A program made the translations under genes and the position numbers. The notes beneath the pieces are model-generated. The model was not told where the DNA came from and made no database searches. It was given only the letters and a program-made list of their open reading frames with translations. 64,000 nucleotides of DNA from Iris pallida (taxonomy: Eukaryota > Streptophyta > Magnoliopsida > Asparagales > Iridaceae): positions 13,853,660 through 13,917,659 of the forward strand of contig JANAVB010023996.1 of the NCBI GenBank assembly GCA_029216955.1, given 5' to 3'. Position 1 is the first letter of the stretch. Every line of letters begins with the position of its first letter. This document shows positions 1 through 12,839 of this stretch, piece by piece.

Positions 1-2769
1 ACCTCGCAATCATGAAAATACGGTCACGAGAATAATCACGATAACAATGAGAAAATATGAACATTAGTCAATCACTCGATCTCGTGTGTGTAAACTGTCA
101 AGACACGAAAAATAGCATGCATAGATAAAAATACTACAATATAAAGTAAATGCACATGAAAGCGTAAACAAGTACTTACTCGGTTTGATTTGGAGTTGAC
201 TGGCGCGCTATGATCATGTCGGCATAAAAAATAGTCTCAGAAGTCAAAACTACGCAAGATGATCTCAGTTGATGGGATGGACCGTGTCATTGAATACAGA
301 GTAGTCAAATTGGCTAGGGATAATATAGGGAGGTCCAAGATTTGCAAGGAGATTAGGAAACATTGGACTGGTCACGGCCGAAAATAATTTAATCGAAAAA
401 GAAAACCAATTAAAAAAAGTATTTCTAATTTCAAAAATATATAAATAATACTTTAAAAACTTTATTTATTAGTTAAAATAATTTAGATAAATACTTAAAA
501 TATAGAGAATCATTTTAGAGTTAAACCTTTAATGGTCAAACTAAAAGCTATATTTAAGATACCATAGAATAATATATGTAGGCTTCAAAACATATTTTGA
601 ATATAAATATAGGACTAAGTCTAATACAATATTTTGTCAAGAATAAATTAAGAGGAAATTATTTAATATTTAATTATTTTTGAAAACTCTATCTTATCAA
701 TAACGTTTTAGATAGATATTTGAAAATATAGGAAAACATGTTTTTAGATCAAACTATAATTTAGAAAATCAAAAAAATATTTGTAGGTCAAAGTCATATA
801 TTAAAATACCATAAAATAAAATATTTTATGTTTTGAAATTTAATTTTAAAAGAATAGATATAGGACCAAAGCCCATATAACATATATTTTATTACAAGAT
901 AAGTTTTTCAGAAATTATTGTATATATATTTATTTGATAACAAAATTACTACTTATAACAATATATATCTATTTACATGTATACATATTAATACGAGACA
1001 TTAGTAATAAAATAATAATACTATAATAGAAAAGGAAAGAAAACTCGACAACATCAGTGTTGTTTCTAAAGAGGAAAAAGTGTGTTAAAGAAGAAAGAAG
1101 ATCAAGAGAGAGGGGGATCGAGCGATAGAGAAGGAACAAGAAAAAGGAGATAGGTACATCGAGAGCCGGGAGAGAGTGCCATGGAGGAAAGGAACGAAAG
1201 GAAGGAGAAGTGGGAGAACAATAGACGCACGGCCGGGGTCGGAGCTCTGTTGGTGGTGGATGGCCAAGTCGGCGGCCACACGGGAAGATCAGAGCAAGGA
1301 GAGCAGGAGTAGTCGAGCAGTTGGGGTTCCACCGGAGGCTCCGACGCTCGAAGGTGGTCTGGCGCACGGCGAGGGAACGGATGCGCGCGGTGAGAGGACG
1401 AGAGCGAGACTGGAAGCTTGCGTACAGAACGATGGGGGTCGCCGACACTGAACCTAGGTCGGCAGAGGCTCGTGCATGTGCGGGCGGAGCGCATCCTAGA
1501 GGTGGACTCGGAGGCTAGGGCACTGGGATGGACGAGGGGTTGTCGGCGGGGGCGGTGGAGGTGGGTTGGTTTTAGGGTTTTTTCTTTTCTTTTTCTGGTG
1601 GTGTTATATAGTGGTGGAGACGATGATGGCCAGAGGAAAAGGGTGCGGTGGCGGCGATGATGTATTGAGGCTGAAGTTGGCCAGGTTAGCGACCGAGGTG
1701 AGGGTGACGACTATACGAGGGACAGCTGCCGGGCAGTGGCGAGGAAAGGGGGATGCGTGTGCCTGTGGCCGGCCAGAAGCTCGACCACGACTGGTACGAT
1801 AAACTTAGAAGGGCGCGGACGATAGCTACGATGTAAAAGAGTTGGGTGTGTGGCTGAGGCGAATTCCGGGAAGGTATTACGGCGGTGAGGCTGTCCCTGG
1901 CTGGGGACAGGGCAGCCGTTGTGTTGCGGCCATTGAATAGAGATTCTGATTTGGATTAGGGATATGTGTCGGGGATGCTCGGCGTGTGACAAAAATGTGT
2001 CCTGCGAGACACAGGATATGGGTCGAGGCCGTGTTCGATATGTGGACACGAAGAAGGTGAAATGTAAATGTAATAGAAAAGAATGGAAAGGGCTATGGAC
2101 ACCGATACGGTACATGCACGATGTGATTATGGTGGTTGTAGAATTTGTGAGAAAACAAAGGAAGCCTCCATTTATATAGGGTGAAGGATTCCTAATAAGG
2201 AAATGATTAAGAATTCTTTTGGATTAAATCTCTTCATATATTTAAATCTATTAGATTTAAATTGACCTAATCTTAACCCATATACCATAATAATTTACAA
2301 TTACTATATAATTTTTAACATACTTTATAAATTCAAATTTAAAATAACTAATACTAATAAATCAAATAATTACCATAGAGATTTATATTAAAATTAAAGT
2401 GATCAATTCAAGTATTGATCATAATAGGAAAAAAAACTAAAATAGGTTTTTCATAAATACAACATTTTCTAATATATAAATTAATTTTTGATCAAAAACA
2501 ATAATTTAAAATTCAAGACCGAAACAAATTTATTCTAATATTTGTTTACGATAAAAATTCCAATTAATAATTAATCACTAAAATAATACAGATATATTTT
2601 ATAACTCAAATCTAATTTGAAAATATAATTGGTAGACCTTTTTGTCATTCGAAATTATATACAATCTCCTTCGTAAATAAGTTAAATACAAAAATTATTC
2701 TCAAAGGAAAAATATTTAAAACAATGAAAATAAATATATTTTTTTGAAATTTCGGGAATGAGGGTTACA
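1..2769 (-). repeat. Partial LTR of N1 (left copy), minus orientation
   Basis: This is the 5' part (in element sense) of the N1 right-hand LTR and corresponds to 55012-57806. It ends at 2769 in GGGTTACA, the reverse complement of the LTR start TGTAACCC. It abuts E1 LTR sequence at exactly the junction seen in the right copy. A TATA-like CTATATAAA lies on the minus strand at 2171-2179, followed in transcript sense by a GC-rich stretch (about 1960 down to 1085) in an otherwise AT-rich LTR. Open frames in the GC-rich stretch overlap on both strands, differ between copies and resemble nothing, so no gene is called. Confidence 0.9.
2171..2179 (-). promoter_or_regulatory. TATA box of N1 LTR (left copy)
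   Basis: The minus strand reads CTATATAAA, about 600 bases into the LTR from its TGTAACCC start. The same box is present in both LTRs of the right-hand N1 (52687-52695 and 57203-57211). Transcription would run leftward into the GC-rich island. Confidence 0.6.
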
Positions 2770-4527
2770 AACTATACAAATCAAAAGGTGCGTATGGATG
2801 TTGCCGACGTATGGGAACTGACATAACTCGATTTCGTTGCGTGTGCACGACGAAATCAGTACGTATCCGTCAAGATACCCCCGTATCGACCTTTTGTAAA
2901 CTAGGTCGTAACTTCGTTTACAGTCGCCGGTTCGAGACAAAACTTGTACCAACAGGACCGTATCAAAATTTGGTCCTGTGTTCCAAGTTTGGTCCGATTC
3001 TGAGAAGGTCGACCGGAACGCCTATTTGGCGGGCCCGCGACCCGTTATAACGGACGAAATTGTAAACGGTCCGCCAGAATCCAACTTTAGACATACAGTT
3101 GGGTTTGCCTCCTCAAACCAGACCCAAAGACATGTAGTTTGACAACTTTAGGCCATAGACATTGACACATATTTTGGTGTAAAACGGGTCCAACGGCGGA
3201 CATCGTTTTGATCCAAAATTATGATTTTGCCCCTGTTCCACAATTGGACTTTTGGACAGGCATTTCCTAGACATGTCTTTTATACCGAGAACGTTCTTGA
3301 TGTTTGTTTCAGCATTCGAAGACGTTCATGGATTTAACTTTTCATTGCTGACGTGATTGACTGTTGGAGTTGCCATTCCCGTACCACCAGGCAAGATACC
3401 TTGCCACCTTACACTGTGATTTACTTATTCTTATTTTTCAGTTATTTATATTTAGCATTTCTTATCTATTGTTAGTATTATATCACTGTGCGTCCAAGTC
3501 ACACTTGGGTGCAGCGACTCCATCGGTCGTTTTACTACTTTTGGTTTTATTCTCTTGCATTGACTTAGCCTAGTGACCACCCAGTTATGATGAGGTATTG
3601 GTATACCTCATACGACCTTGACACATGATCATCTGAGTTGTGAGTCACATGTAGGATACGTACTCGCGTAGTCGGCTGGCCTCCGATACTAATGAGACGT
3701 ACGACGTTAGGAGTTACTGCCAATAGAATTGCATGCTAGTGGACTTTGCAGTTACTAGAGGTTCCTATGGACATGGATGTGACCCTACTAGGCACTGGGT
3801 GGAGAGGATAGTTCCTTAATGTATGGGCCACGTATGCACTTTCCCATTCCTGATCCTGCTGGCCTTTGATATTCGATGAATGTTATCCTTTGAGGTCCCT
3901 GGTATCCTAGTGGGACCACACCTGAGTTTTCTGCAGCCAGAGTGCCCATGCGTTAAAGGTTTGTTCTTAACTGTATTATTACTGTAGAACTGGTAGGCAC
4001 CCTATTGCATACATTCCTTTTTTTCTATTATATATATATCACAGTTTATATGGCATGTCTTGTATCTTGTTACGTCCCTCTGAGGACCTGGTTATCTCTC
4101 CATGATTAGACGAATTCCTGCAGGTGTACGGAGCGGCATTGGATCCATCCTACATTGACGACGAGGCATCTCCCACTGATTTCTAGCTTATTGATTCTTT
4201 AAGATATTTTAGTGGATATTTTTACATATTTTTTCTTTCTATTTTACGGAGGTTGGACTCCGATCATTGTGACTATTTTTTTATAGCTGTTTGGAGTGGG
4301 TATGTCCACCCAGCTATCTCTTTGATTCACTTATTTATTCTGGATTCTTGTATCTTCTATGCTGAGTTATGATAAGATGTAGTTTGGTTATATTCTGGCC
4401 CGTAATTATTATTATTTACAGCTTATGTACGTATACGAAGATTTCATATATTGGAGTATTCTTCGTATATGTACAGCTGGCATGTCTACGTGCTCGGTCC
4501 TAAGTATTTTGGGATTGGGGCGTTACA
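2770..4527 (+). repeat. 3' half of E1 LTR (left copy), plus orientation
   Basis: The segment ends at 4527 in GGGGCGTTACA, immediately before the primer-binding-like block. It corresponds to 57807-59571 in the right copy. Read in reverse complement it aligns with the E2 LTR at 6661-8480, for example the shared CGACGAAATCAGT word near 2850 and its complement near 8255. E1 and E2 therefore have related LTRs. No gene is seen in it; the short reading frames are AT-rich chance frames. Confidence 0.88.
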
Positions 4528-4533
4528 TTTTTG

Positions 4534-4551
4534 TGGTAGCCCATGCAGGTC
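4534..4551 (+). other. Primer-binding-like block after E1 5' LTR (left copy)
   Basis: TGGTAGCCCATGCAGGTC sits a few bases after the LTR end. Near-identical blocks lie 8-9 bases after the 5' LTRs of E4, E5, N1 and N2. It is not the initiator-methionine tRNA complement (TGGTATCAGAGC) typical of many plant elements. Confidence 0.6.
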
Positions 4552-4731
4552 AAAAATATTGTTGGATTACATGACTGTACCCAACAAGCCTGCATATAGG
4601 AATAGGAATAGTATCTCATCCAGAACTACTACCTCCTTTGACCTCCAAGCTTTTCAAATCTCCTTTGACTACTTGAATTACCTCATATCTAACCTTTCCT
4701 AATATCATCCTACTTTCTTCGTGCCAACAAT

Positions 4732-6660
4732 ATGAATCTAAGAAGCGGACACACTTTTGCCTTAGCTCTCACATCTGGTGAAGAGGCTACCCTGGAGGGA
4801 CATAATCCTCTGATGACTCCGGTGATACCATACCCAGGACAGTCGCAGCCTATTGCGACACCAATGACGGTGCATCTAGAGATTGCAGTACCCAAAATTA
4901 GCCAGGCTGGGCAGACCACTACCGTGCCACCAGGAGGGAATGTACCACTACCTCCACCACCACCATTCCTTCAGCAGTTTCCACCACAGTCGGAACCTCA
5001 GATGCCTCCACCACTGACTGATAGGAGCCCTACTTCCCAGTTTATGTATGCCATAAGGCAGGGTCAGTGGCAGTAGACTGAGCTGATGAGACAGACTAAT
5101 GGCAGTATTGGCTAGACCTCCACCTCCACCTCCGATACTGGTACCAGCACCAGCACCGGCACTGCATCCTTATGAAGGCTCTATCAAGAACTTCATAGAC
5201 ATGAACCATAAGGCCTTCAGAGGAACGGAGAAGCCACTAGAGGTGTCACAATGGCTTATTAGTACAGAGAAGCTACTGAAGGCATTCCAGCTGCCAGCTC
5301 GAGATTGGATGACAGCAGTGGATCTACTATTAGAAGATAATGCTCACCACTGGTGGAAGGCGGAAGAGAGACGATTAGGCACTGGGATCACCTGGAAGCA
5401 GTTCTATGACGCATTTTATGAGAGATTATTCCCTATTCATGTTCGAGACGGTCTATACGACCAGTTCCTTCACCTGAAGTAAGGAATATGACAGTTGATG
5501 AGTATGACTCAGAGTTCAATCGCCTGAGTAGATTTGGTACGGGATTGATCCCGACAGAGTTATAGAAGGTAAAAGATTCCATCAGGGGCTTACACCAGAG
5601 CTCGAGTCTTATATGACTACACAGTCTCATGTCTCCCATTCAACTGTTTTGGAAGAAGCTCGTGCTCAGGAGATCTTCGCAAGGAGCAGCAGCAGACATC
5701 GAGATGCCATACTCAAGCAATTGTACCGGCTAGAGCTACTCAGGGTGGACCTATAAGGAGGCCCATAAGACAGTTCCAGCAGAGGCCCACTCCTTATCAA
5801 AAGCCCGTCTGCAACTATTGCGGGAAGCAGGGACACCTCCAGAAGGACTGTCGAACTCGAATTAGAGCGTGCTTGAGATGCGGGTCAGGGCAACACAAGA
5901 TGAAGGATTGTCTGGAGCAGTAGTCCTTAGTTTATGCCTAGCAGAACCCGAGACCGACAACCCCAAGACTTTTAGCACCTCGGCCAACAGCAGGAGCACC
6001 TCGCCCACCATTACCACCCCAGTCAGCACAGTTCGACAGGGCCAGAGCTCAGGGCCCTGGACAGTTATGGGCAGGTATTCTCTCTAACTGTTGAGGATAC
6101 ATAGATAGAGACAGAGGTAGAGGTCATAGCAGGTATGGTTTTATTTGTTTTATTTCCTGCCATACTTTGCTTGATACTGGAGCCACTCATTCATTCATAG
6201 CACTAGTTTTGCCACTAGACACAGCATTTCCATCACATCCTTATCTAGGAATATTAGAATCCTCACTGGAGGAGGAGTTGTACCTGTTAGTGGTGTTTAT
6301 AGACTTTGTCCTATAGTGATATGTGGTAGGGAGATGAAAGCATGACTTCTTATTTTCCCTATGCCGACATTCGACGTGTTCTCGGAATGGATTGGTTAAG
6401 CCAGCATTTTGCCCTTATAGACTGCTATAGGGGCAGTATCGTCTTTAGACCATCGAATGTGACGGAGTTCGAGTTCACCAAGGAAGAAGAAGAGAGTATT
6501 GATGCACCCACATTAGGGACTCATATGATGATGTTGGATACCCCTCAGCATCCTGTCATCTTTGAGTTCGAAGATGTATTCTCCGAAGATTTATTGGGAC
6601 TGCCGCCTGACACATCGAGTTTTCTATTGAGCTTATTCCGAGAGCTGAGCCTATTTCATC
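4732..6660 (+). pseudogene. gag: E1 gag-protease remnant, left copy (frameshifted)
   Basis: This is the same coding region as 59779-61720, with extra small deletions that break the frame. The N-terminus begins MNLRSGHTF, followed by a proline-rich stretch and the gag core (about 5160-5480) with the HHWWKAEERR-type motif. A double CCHC knuckle follows near 5815-5910. The aspartic protease region is near 6170, with its DTG motif still readable and frame breaks around it. The conserved GMDWLSQ segment lies near 6387. Missing bases relative to the right copy (for example near 4830, 5098, 5485, 5680 and 6170) put consecutive domains in different frames. The remnant stops at 6660, where the E2 LTR begins, just inside the reverse transcriptase N-terminus. 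It cannot give a functional polyprotein. Confidence 0.88.
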
Positions 6661-8940
6661 TGTAACGCCCAGTCCCAAAATACTTAGGACTAGGTACGTG
6701 TCCATGCCAGCTGTATACATACGAAGTATACTCCAATAGATGGAAACCTCGTATAAATACATAAGCTGTAAAATGCAGTAAACCAAGAGTAATCTAATCT
6801 CATCCACAAATGAAGAATAAAAGATATTATTAATCAACTGTAATAAGTCTTTGTACAATACGTTGGACGGAGACAAATCCACTACCAACAAGTAAGGAAA
6901 ATACATGGAAATGATTTGGCGGGAGTAGCAAAGAAAGACCCAAGACACGTCATCCGAAGGAATAGAAAGATCGCGACCTCGGCTAAAACACCTGCAATAT
7001 CACAGAAGCACACACACCTGGAGAGATAACCAGGTCCTCAGAGGGACGTAACAAGATACAGGAAGAACATGCCATATGAACTGAATATAAATGCACCATA
7101 AAATAAAGATAAAGTAAAAGTGCCCAGACCATAACATGGCTCAATATCCATCATCGAAACAGTAGGCTACCCCTACAACCAAACAAGGAAGGGATAACTT
7201 ACTATTCCGTGATATGACATTTTTCCATGCCATGATTGGAACATAAAATTTGCTAAGGTCTCCTAACCTTTCTAGTAGGCAATTTAGAAGACATCTCGAT
7301 GTATGGGCAGGTGAAGGCTGACTCCCCAGGATAACTCACAACACGCATACGTCACGTACCAATACTATCAGCCGGCATAACTCGAGGCTAGCGGCCCACG
7401 TGACCCATCAGTCCACACAGCTCGAGGCTAGTGACCCTCGCGACTCGACTACCGTAGTACGCAGTTACTACAGCTTTTGGATTTGGGCTAGCCTATACAT
7501 TTAATTATCTTCTCCCTCCAAGGACACTAGCAAAAGGTAGTTCGCTAAGACTAGGTCCATATGCATACAAAAAAAAGCAAGAAAGAAAAATAACTGAAAG
7601 CAAATAAAGTGAACTAAAAATAGCAAGTAATGGATCCAACAAAAAACAGATAATAAATATCCAGTAAATAAATAAATAAAGGTGCATATAATGATAACAG
7701 TAAATAAGGCAAGGTATCTTGCCTGAGGGTGGTACGAGAAGCAGCAAAATCCAACAATCAGAATCGTCAACACGAAAGTCAAAATCCGCAAGAAGCTCCG
7801 GATGCTGAAACAAACATCACGAACGAGTTTAGAATAAAAGATATGCCTAGAAATGCCTGTCCAAAAGTCAAATTCTGGAACAGGGGCAATTTCATAATTT
7901 CGGGTCAAAACGATGTCCACCGTTGGACCCGCTTTGCACCGAAATCGTGCCAATATCTATGGTCTCTAAAGTCGTCAAACTATATGTCTACAGATTTGTT
8001 TGATGAGAAAAACCCAACGGTATGTCCAATTTTGGATTCCGGTGGGCTGTGCACAAAATTGTCCGTTGAGTGGGATTGTGGGCCCGCCAAAATAGCGTCC
8101 CAATCAACGGTCTCAGAATCGGACCAAACTTGGCTCACAGGACCAGAAAAATATTTGAGTCCAATGGCGCAAGTTTTATCGCGATATGATGAGTGTGCAA
8201 AGTTGTGACTTAATTTGCAAATGGTCGATACGTGGGTATCTCGACGGATACACACTGATTTCGTCGCACATATGCAACAAATCGGGTTCCGTCAGTTCCC
8301 ATGTTGACAACATTCATACGCGCCTTTCGATGCGTATAATGTGCGACCACGTCGCCCGTTTTGTCGGGGCGCACGCCGTATCGGTGTTTTTCCACATTTT
8401 GAAAACAAAATTTATATTTTTTTGTAAAACTTTAACAACGTGTAACTTTTTACACACTAGATAAAAAGTGAATCCAAAAGGTGCGTTACAATCTTGGTTA
8501 TGTTGTCTTTGACTGCCTTTAATTAGTTTATACGAAAGTTTATTGGACAGCGAGAAAAGTGGCTGACAAGTTGGTATTTCAAAACAGTTTTAATATTCAG
8601 AAAAGTGGGTTTTTCTCCAATTTCGTCTCGATTTTTCGAGCAAGTTGGATGGCCATATCGAAATCCACCTAGGGGATCTCGAAGAGGGTCATGTGGGCTT
8701 TCTACACGAATTTACGGATCTAAAAACGGATTAAAATTGAAGGAGAAATCGAAGGGAGAAGTCGGGTACCTCGATGTTAAATTCTGTTGTTGTTGTTGCC
8801 TCGTCGCGGAACTGCTTTCGCGTGGCTGCGTTGCGGCGTACGAGGCTGAGTGCGCTCGCGGGGATAGGTGGACGCGGGGGAGAAAGGAGGAGAAAGGTGG
8901 AAGAGAGGATTGGCTTAGGGTTTTTTTTTGAATCATTCAA

Positions 8941-8972
<32 letters not shown>

Positions 8973-9970
8973 ATAATATATATATATATATAAGGGTTTG
9001 GGGGGTTCGGCCATAATGGTGCTGCTGTTGCTTTGCAAAGGTTGTGGGGGGCACACAAAGCTACTTTTTTGCTCTTATGGTTTGTTCCCACAGGTGGGGC
9101 CGACCACAACGAGTTTGTATTATTTTTTTCTTTTCTTTCAAAACTCTTTAAACCTTTTCAAACTTTTAAATATAAATATTTATATCTATATATGTATATA
9201 TCCATAAATACACCAAAAAAATCTATTTAAAATTCAAATACCAAATTAAATATTATCTACCCAATTATTTAATATATTGAACATATCTACATATATATAA
9301 AATTCAAATCACAATAAATCAATTAAAAATAATAATATCTCTATAGAATAATCATGTATATTAAATCTTCGCAAAATAAATTTTAATAATAATAAGTTAA
9401 TAAAATCTTTTCAATGAGTTAACTTATACCGCACACCCTTATCCGGATCCAAAAATTTGTACAAATATTGCAAATTATTTAATATAAAATACCATAATAG
9501 TATGAATAATTAAATAATTTAGAAATTGTACATAAAATTCTAAAGTAATTTAGAAAAATATTTGTATATACCTAAAATATACCTACATGGCCACATTTGG
9601 TCACACTACATGCTTACATGGGCTTAAGTTGGTTCGGGTCCAATTCGGACTGGTTTGGACAAACTGAGTCATCTAAAAATCAATATATAAAATAATATCT
9701 AAATAAAATATTTTAAATGTGTTATTTCACAACTCGGCTTGGTTTTTCTAGTTCGGACTGAACTATGGCTAGGCCTCCCATGACACGGCTAATATACTGG
9801 TCAAAGCACACTGCTACATCTTTCATGTCAAAATTCATGGTCGCCTTGTGCTCAAAACACTACAATGGCTAAGGTCATTTTTAATAATTAATAAAAACCA
9901 TAAATTGTATAAATTAAATTTGAAGTCTCATAAAATAATAAAAATAATTTTAAAAAATAGGGGTTTTACA
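6661..9970 (-). repeat. E2 3' LTR, minus orientation (3.31 kb)
   Basis: On the plus strand it begins TGTAACGCCC and ends GGGGTTTTACA, so in element sense the LTR runs TGTAAAACCCC...GGGCGTTACA. The left edge joins directly to E1 pol. The right edge is followed by a complemented polypurine tract and the pre-tract palindrome, which identifies this as the 3' LTR of a minus-strand element. The expected target duplication at the left is TCATC (6656-6660); its partner lies outside the window. Inside are a (TA)n stretch (about 8942-8992) and a GC-rich island (about 8790-8920). Confidence 0.9.
8942..8992. repeat. (TA)n microsatellite in E2 LTR
   Basis: A nearly pure TA dinucleotide run with one short interruption. 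In element sense it lies directly upstream of the GC-rich stretch, the place where a TATA box would be expected, so it may serve as or have grown from the LTR promoter. Confidence 0.8.
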
Positions 9971-11179
9971 TCCTACCCAACCTACAAGAATTTCGTCCTC
10001 GAAATTTAAAATAAGTAGGGGGTTAAAAAGGTCACATGGGTATGTCGATGAGGAATCATCAAATCACGACGTTCAACAAAACATGAATTAGAAAATCGTA
10101 ATTTAGATAAATACGAAAATAATCATGGATATAGCTGATTAATGCAAGAATGAAAATGATCAAGGGTTTTAAGTAGATCAAGATAAAACACTTGTTTAAG
10201 GAATAGAAAAGGAATCGAGTAGATTAAGGGAAAAATTGGAGACTTAAAAGAGATGGTTCCTTGAGAATAGTTGTATATTGGTCATCCAAGTTGAGGGCAT
10301 GAGAAGAGAACGATTTGAATCATCCTCAAGTGCTCAAGAATAATTAGGAGGATCGATAACAATTCTAGGGTTGAGGAATGAGGAGTAGTTAAAAGCGAGG
10401 ATATAGCCACATGAGTCGGTCGGTGGCTATCTACACTTGTGTATAAATAACTGATAGGACAACTAAAGATGATATCTTGCGTCTATCTATCAAGTACAGT
10501 GTCTGGTCTTTCTAGAGTAAGTAAAGTCAACAACAATAAAGTGTTCAAAGGCGATGCTATTGAGTACGAAATACGTGGTTCATAGGCGACGAAAATAATT
10601 CAAATAAGAGTTGTAAAAGTTGTCGCGAAAGAGACTCTAAGGCAAGTTTACTATGTCTCCATCCACGTAAAATAATATGTAATAAGCGAACCAAAGTGCA
10701 ATAGGTTGATCCATCATGCACCGGTTCTGATTAGACAATATGTTAGTGGGTGCACCCAAAAAATATGTCATGATCAAGCTTGATAACGAAATAAGCTTGC
10801 AAAACTGAAGCTACGTTAGCAGTGTGAGATAGTCAAAATATGAGCAAGGGAGGTACTAATGAAGGAAAATTTAAATTGTCCTAGACCTTTAAAAATTAAG
10901 GCTCGCCCGAAGTTTGGACCTATACAGTTGTCCTAGTTTTCTTCAATTATGGCTTGGTAGACTAGATAAGGTAGGATCCTCTGAATTTATAGTCTAAGTG
11001 AACTACCAATGTGGTTCACAAGGAAAAAGGTTTGTTAGGTGGTGAGGTATTCTACCCAACTTACAAAGTTAAACTAATAGTATCATGGAACAATGGGTCA
11101 AGCAATCAAGATAAAGTACAAATTTAAGCATTTAAGGAATTTAGTTGACCATAATCACATATCGGGTCGAAAGAATTGA
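9971..11179 (-). mobile_element. E2 non-coding interior (3' part)
   Basis: It starts (in complement) with the polypurine tract GGTTGGGTAGGA against the LTR. Next comes the imperfect palindrome at 9989-10007 (AATTTCGTCCTCGAAATTT). There is no reading frame of note and no gag-pol similarity. Its reverse complement matches the N2 interior (about 31773-33192) over long stretches, for example TCAATTCTTTCGACCC and CAACCTATTGCACTTTGGTT. It is cut at 11180 by E3; the five bases before the E3 LTR are ATTGA. E2 is therefore probably a non-autonomous element with an N2-type interior. Confidence 0.8.
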
Positions 11180-12484
11180 TGTCACGCCCCAGAACCAGGA
11201 TACTGGAGAGCGGTGGCAGACATAGCCAGCTACGTATATGAAATAGAATCTATCTCGCTATACGGTCACGGCTGTCTAGATACATGAGGGTTTATCTACA
11301 AGCCAACAGTCTCTTAAGGTCATGAACAAGCCTAGTGTCTCAATCACAAGCAAGTAAGTAAAAGTCACAAGATGTATGATCATTAAATATACAATAGTAA
11401 GGCGTCCCAAACATTACATATTCAGTTGATCATGAAGCTAGTCGTTACAAAATGTCAGACTAGCAAGAGTTTAGTCATACATGATCAACCCTAGGATCTG
11501 TTAATCATGTTACAGCCCGTAGGCAGACAGTAAGTAAATGCAATTGAGCTAAACAGGTCGTCGGCTAAACGCCTCAAAAGAATATTTTTACAATAGAGTG
11601 GGAGAGACAAAAATAACCCACTCGTTGCCAGGGTTCCATCTAGTGGCCACCATCTGGCTGGAAGGTCGGTAGATCCTCTGGAGCTGCTCCGAAATCTGGC
11701 CACAAAACCAGCTGGGTCAGACCCAGAAAGAGCAAGTGCCCAAAGGAGGCTTCACTTAAGAACTAAAACCAGCAATCAGCACAAGATATAAATAAAAGTA
11801 AGAACTGAAAATAAAGAAAATACACCAGGATGATATACGACGAGATAACCATGGAACTATTCAGATAACCAGGTTACAACCCGTAACCAAACAAGGACCG
11901 GGGTTGTAACCCTTCGTCTGAACAGAACATGGAATTCTCACCATTTATCGGTAAAAAATACAAGCATTCTGGTCATTCAATGATCTGGAACAGGATCAGG
12001 GCAAAACTAGACAAGACTAGACTAGTTAGACTCCATTCAATCATTTTATGGCCAAACAAGAACTACGGCTTGATACTTTAACTAACTAGGGTTATACAGG
12101 CCCAGTTACTAGCAAGATACAGTGAGATTATTCCACGCCACAAGTCCTGCAGACCATCCAGGTTACCCGGGTTGAAAGATTTAAAGTTGAATTCAGGTGG
12201 GTATCGTCCAGAAACGAATGTACCCTTAGGTAGCTTGAAGGGTGCAACACATGACAGTGTGCTGGAAATGTGCCCTACTCGACGGCAGGCTACAGATCCC
12301 AAGGCGTGCCCAGGTAACGGGATTGCCTGTAGCTGGGAAATCTTTTCATGACTAATGTATTAATCTAGTTATTAGTCCTTAGTTCATTTCAATAGGTACT
12401 CCTGACCGTGGTACTCAGGAGTCCCATCTTAGACATGATGCAAGACAGGACTGGTTATTTATATAAGCACAATCGCCCACGGTG

Positions 12485-12650
12485 TCAGATTAATTATACA
12501 GGTCATGTCATGTCAGGTAGCCGTCGCAACAGCTATTCGAGATATCATGTCAGGTTATCAGGTCAAGTGTACTAGTCAGGAGTGCGCCACGACGGCCACT
12601 ATCAGGTCATGTCAGGTTACTCATGTCAGGAGTGTACCACTACGGGTCCT
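12485..12650. repeat. Degenerate ATGTCAGG-rich repeat in E3 LTR
   Basis: The words CATGTCAGG and GTCAGGAGTG recur at irregular spacing. It lies just before the 69-bp array and may be an older, decayed array. Confidence 0.5.
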
Positions 12651-12839
12651 ATCTGTTAGGCTCAGTTATCCTTTCCAAACATATCAAGTAAATTCGTGAT
12701 TATCAAGTTCAGGACAAAAGGCGTAAGAATATAAAATGGACGTAAAATATCTAATAAAATATCATACAGGTCTATAGAAGATCCAGGGTAATCAGGCTAT
12801 GCTCAGGTCAAGATACGCTCAGGTCAGGCTACGCTCAAG

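Larger units (their letters stand above)
1..8919 (+). repeat. Left copy of a ~9-kb near-identical duplication (partner 55012-64000)
   Basis: Position 1 matches 55012 and position 8919 matches 64000, so both copies run off the window edges and the true length is unknown. The order of parts is identical in both: end of an N1 LTR, 3' half of an E1 LTR, E1 gag-protease, start of an inverted E2 LTR. The left copy is 70 bases shorter. By eye nearly all differences are 1-4-base indels, most of them bases missing on the left, with only a scatter of substitutions. Because the nested-insertion junctions are identical, this is one locus present twice, not two independent insertions. Confidence 0.95.

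Noticed and set aside
7501..7953. Hydrophobic 150-codon minus frame, similar at 62574-62966
   Set aside because: A chance AT-rich frame in the E2 LTR. Its ends differ between the two copies because of indels.
6661..9970. Inverted LTR next to E1 interpreted as self-integration of one element
   Set aside because: E2 carries its own polypurine tract and an N2-like interior to the right, so a separate minus-strand insertion explains it better.
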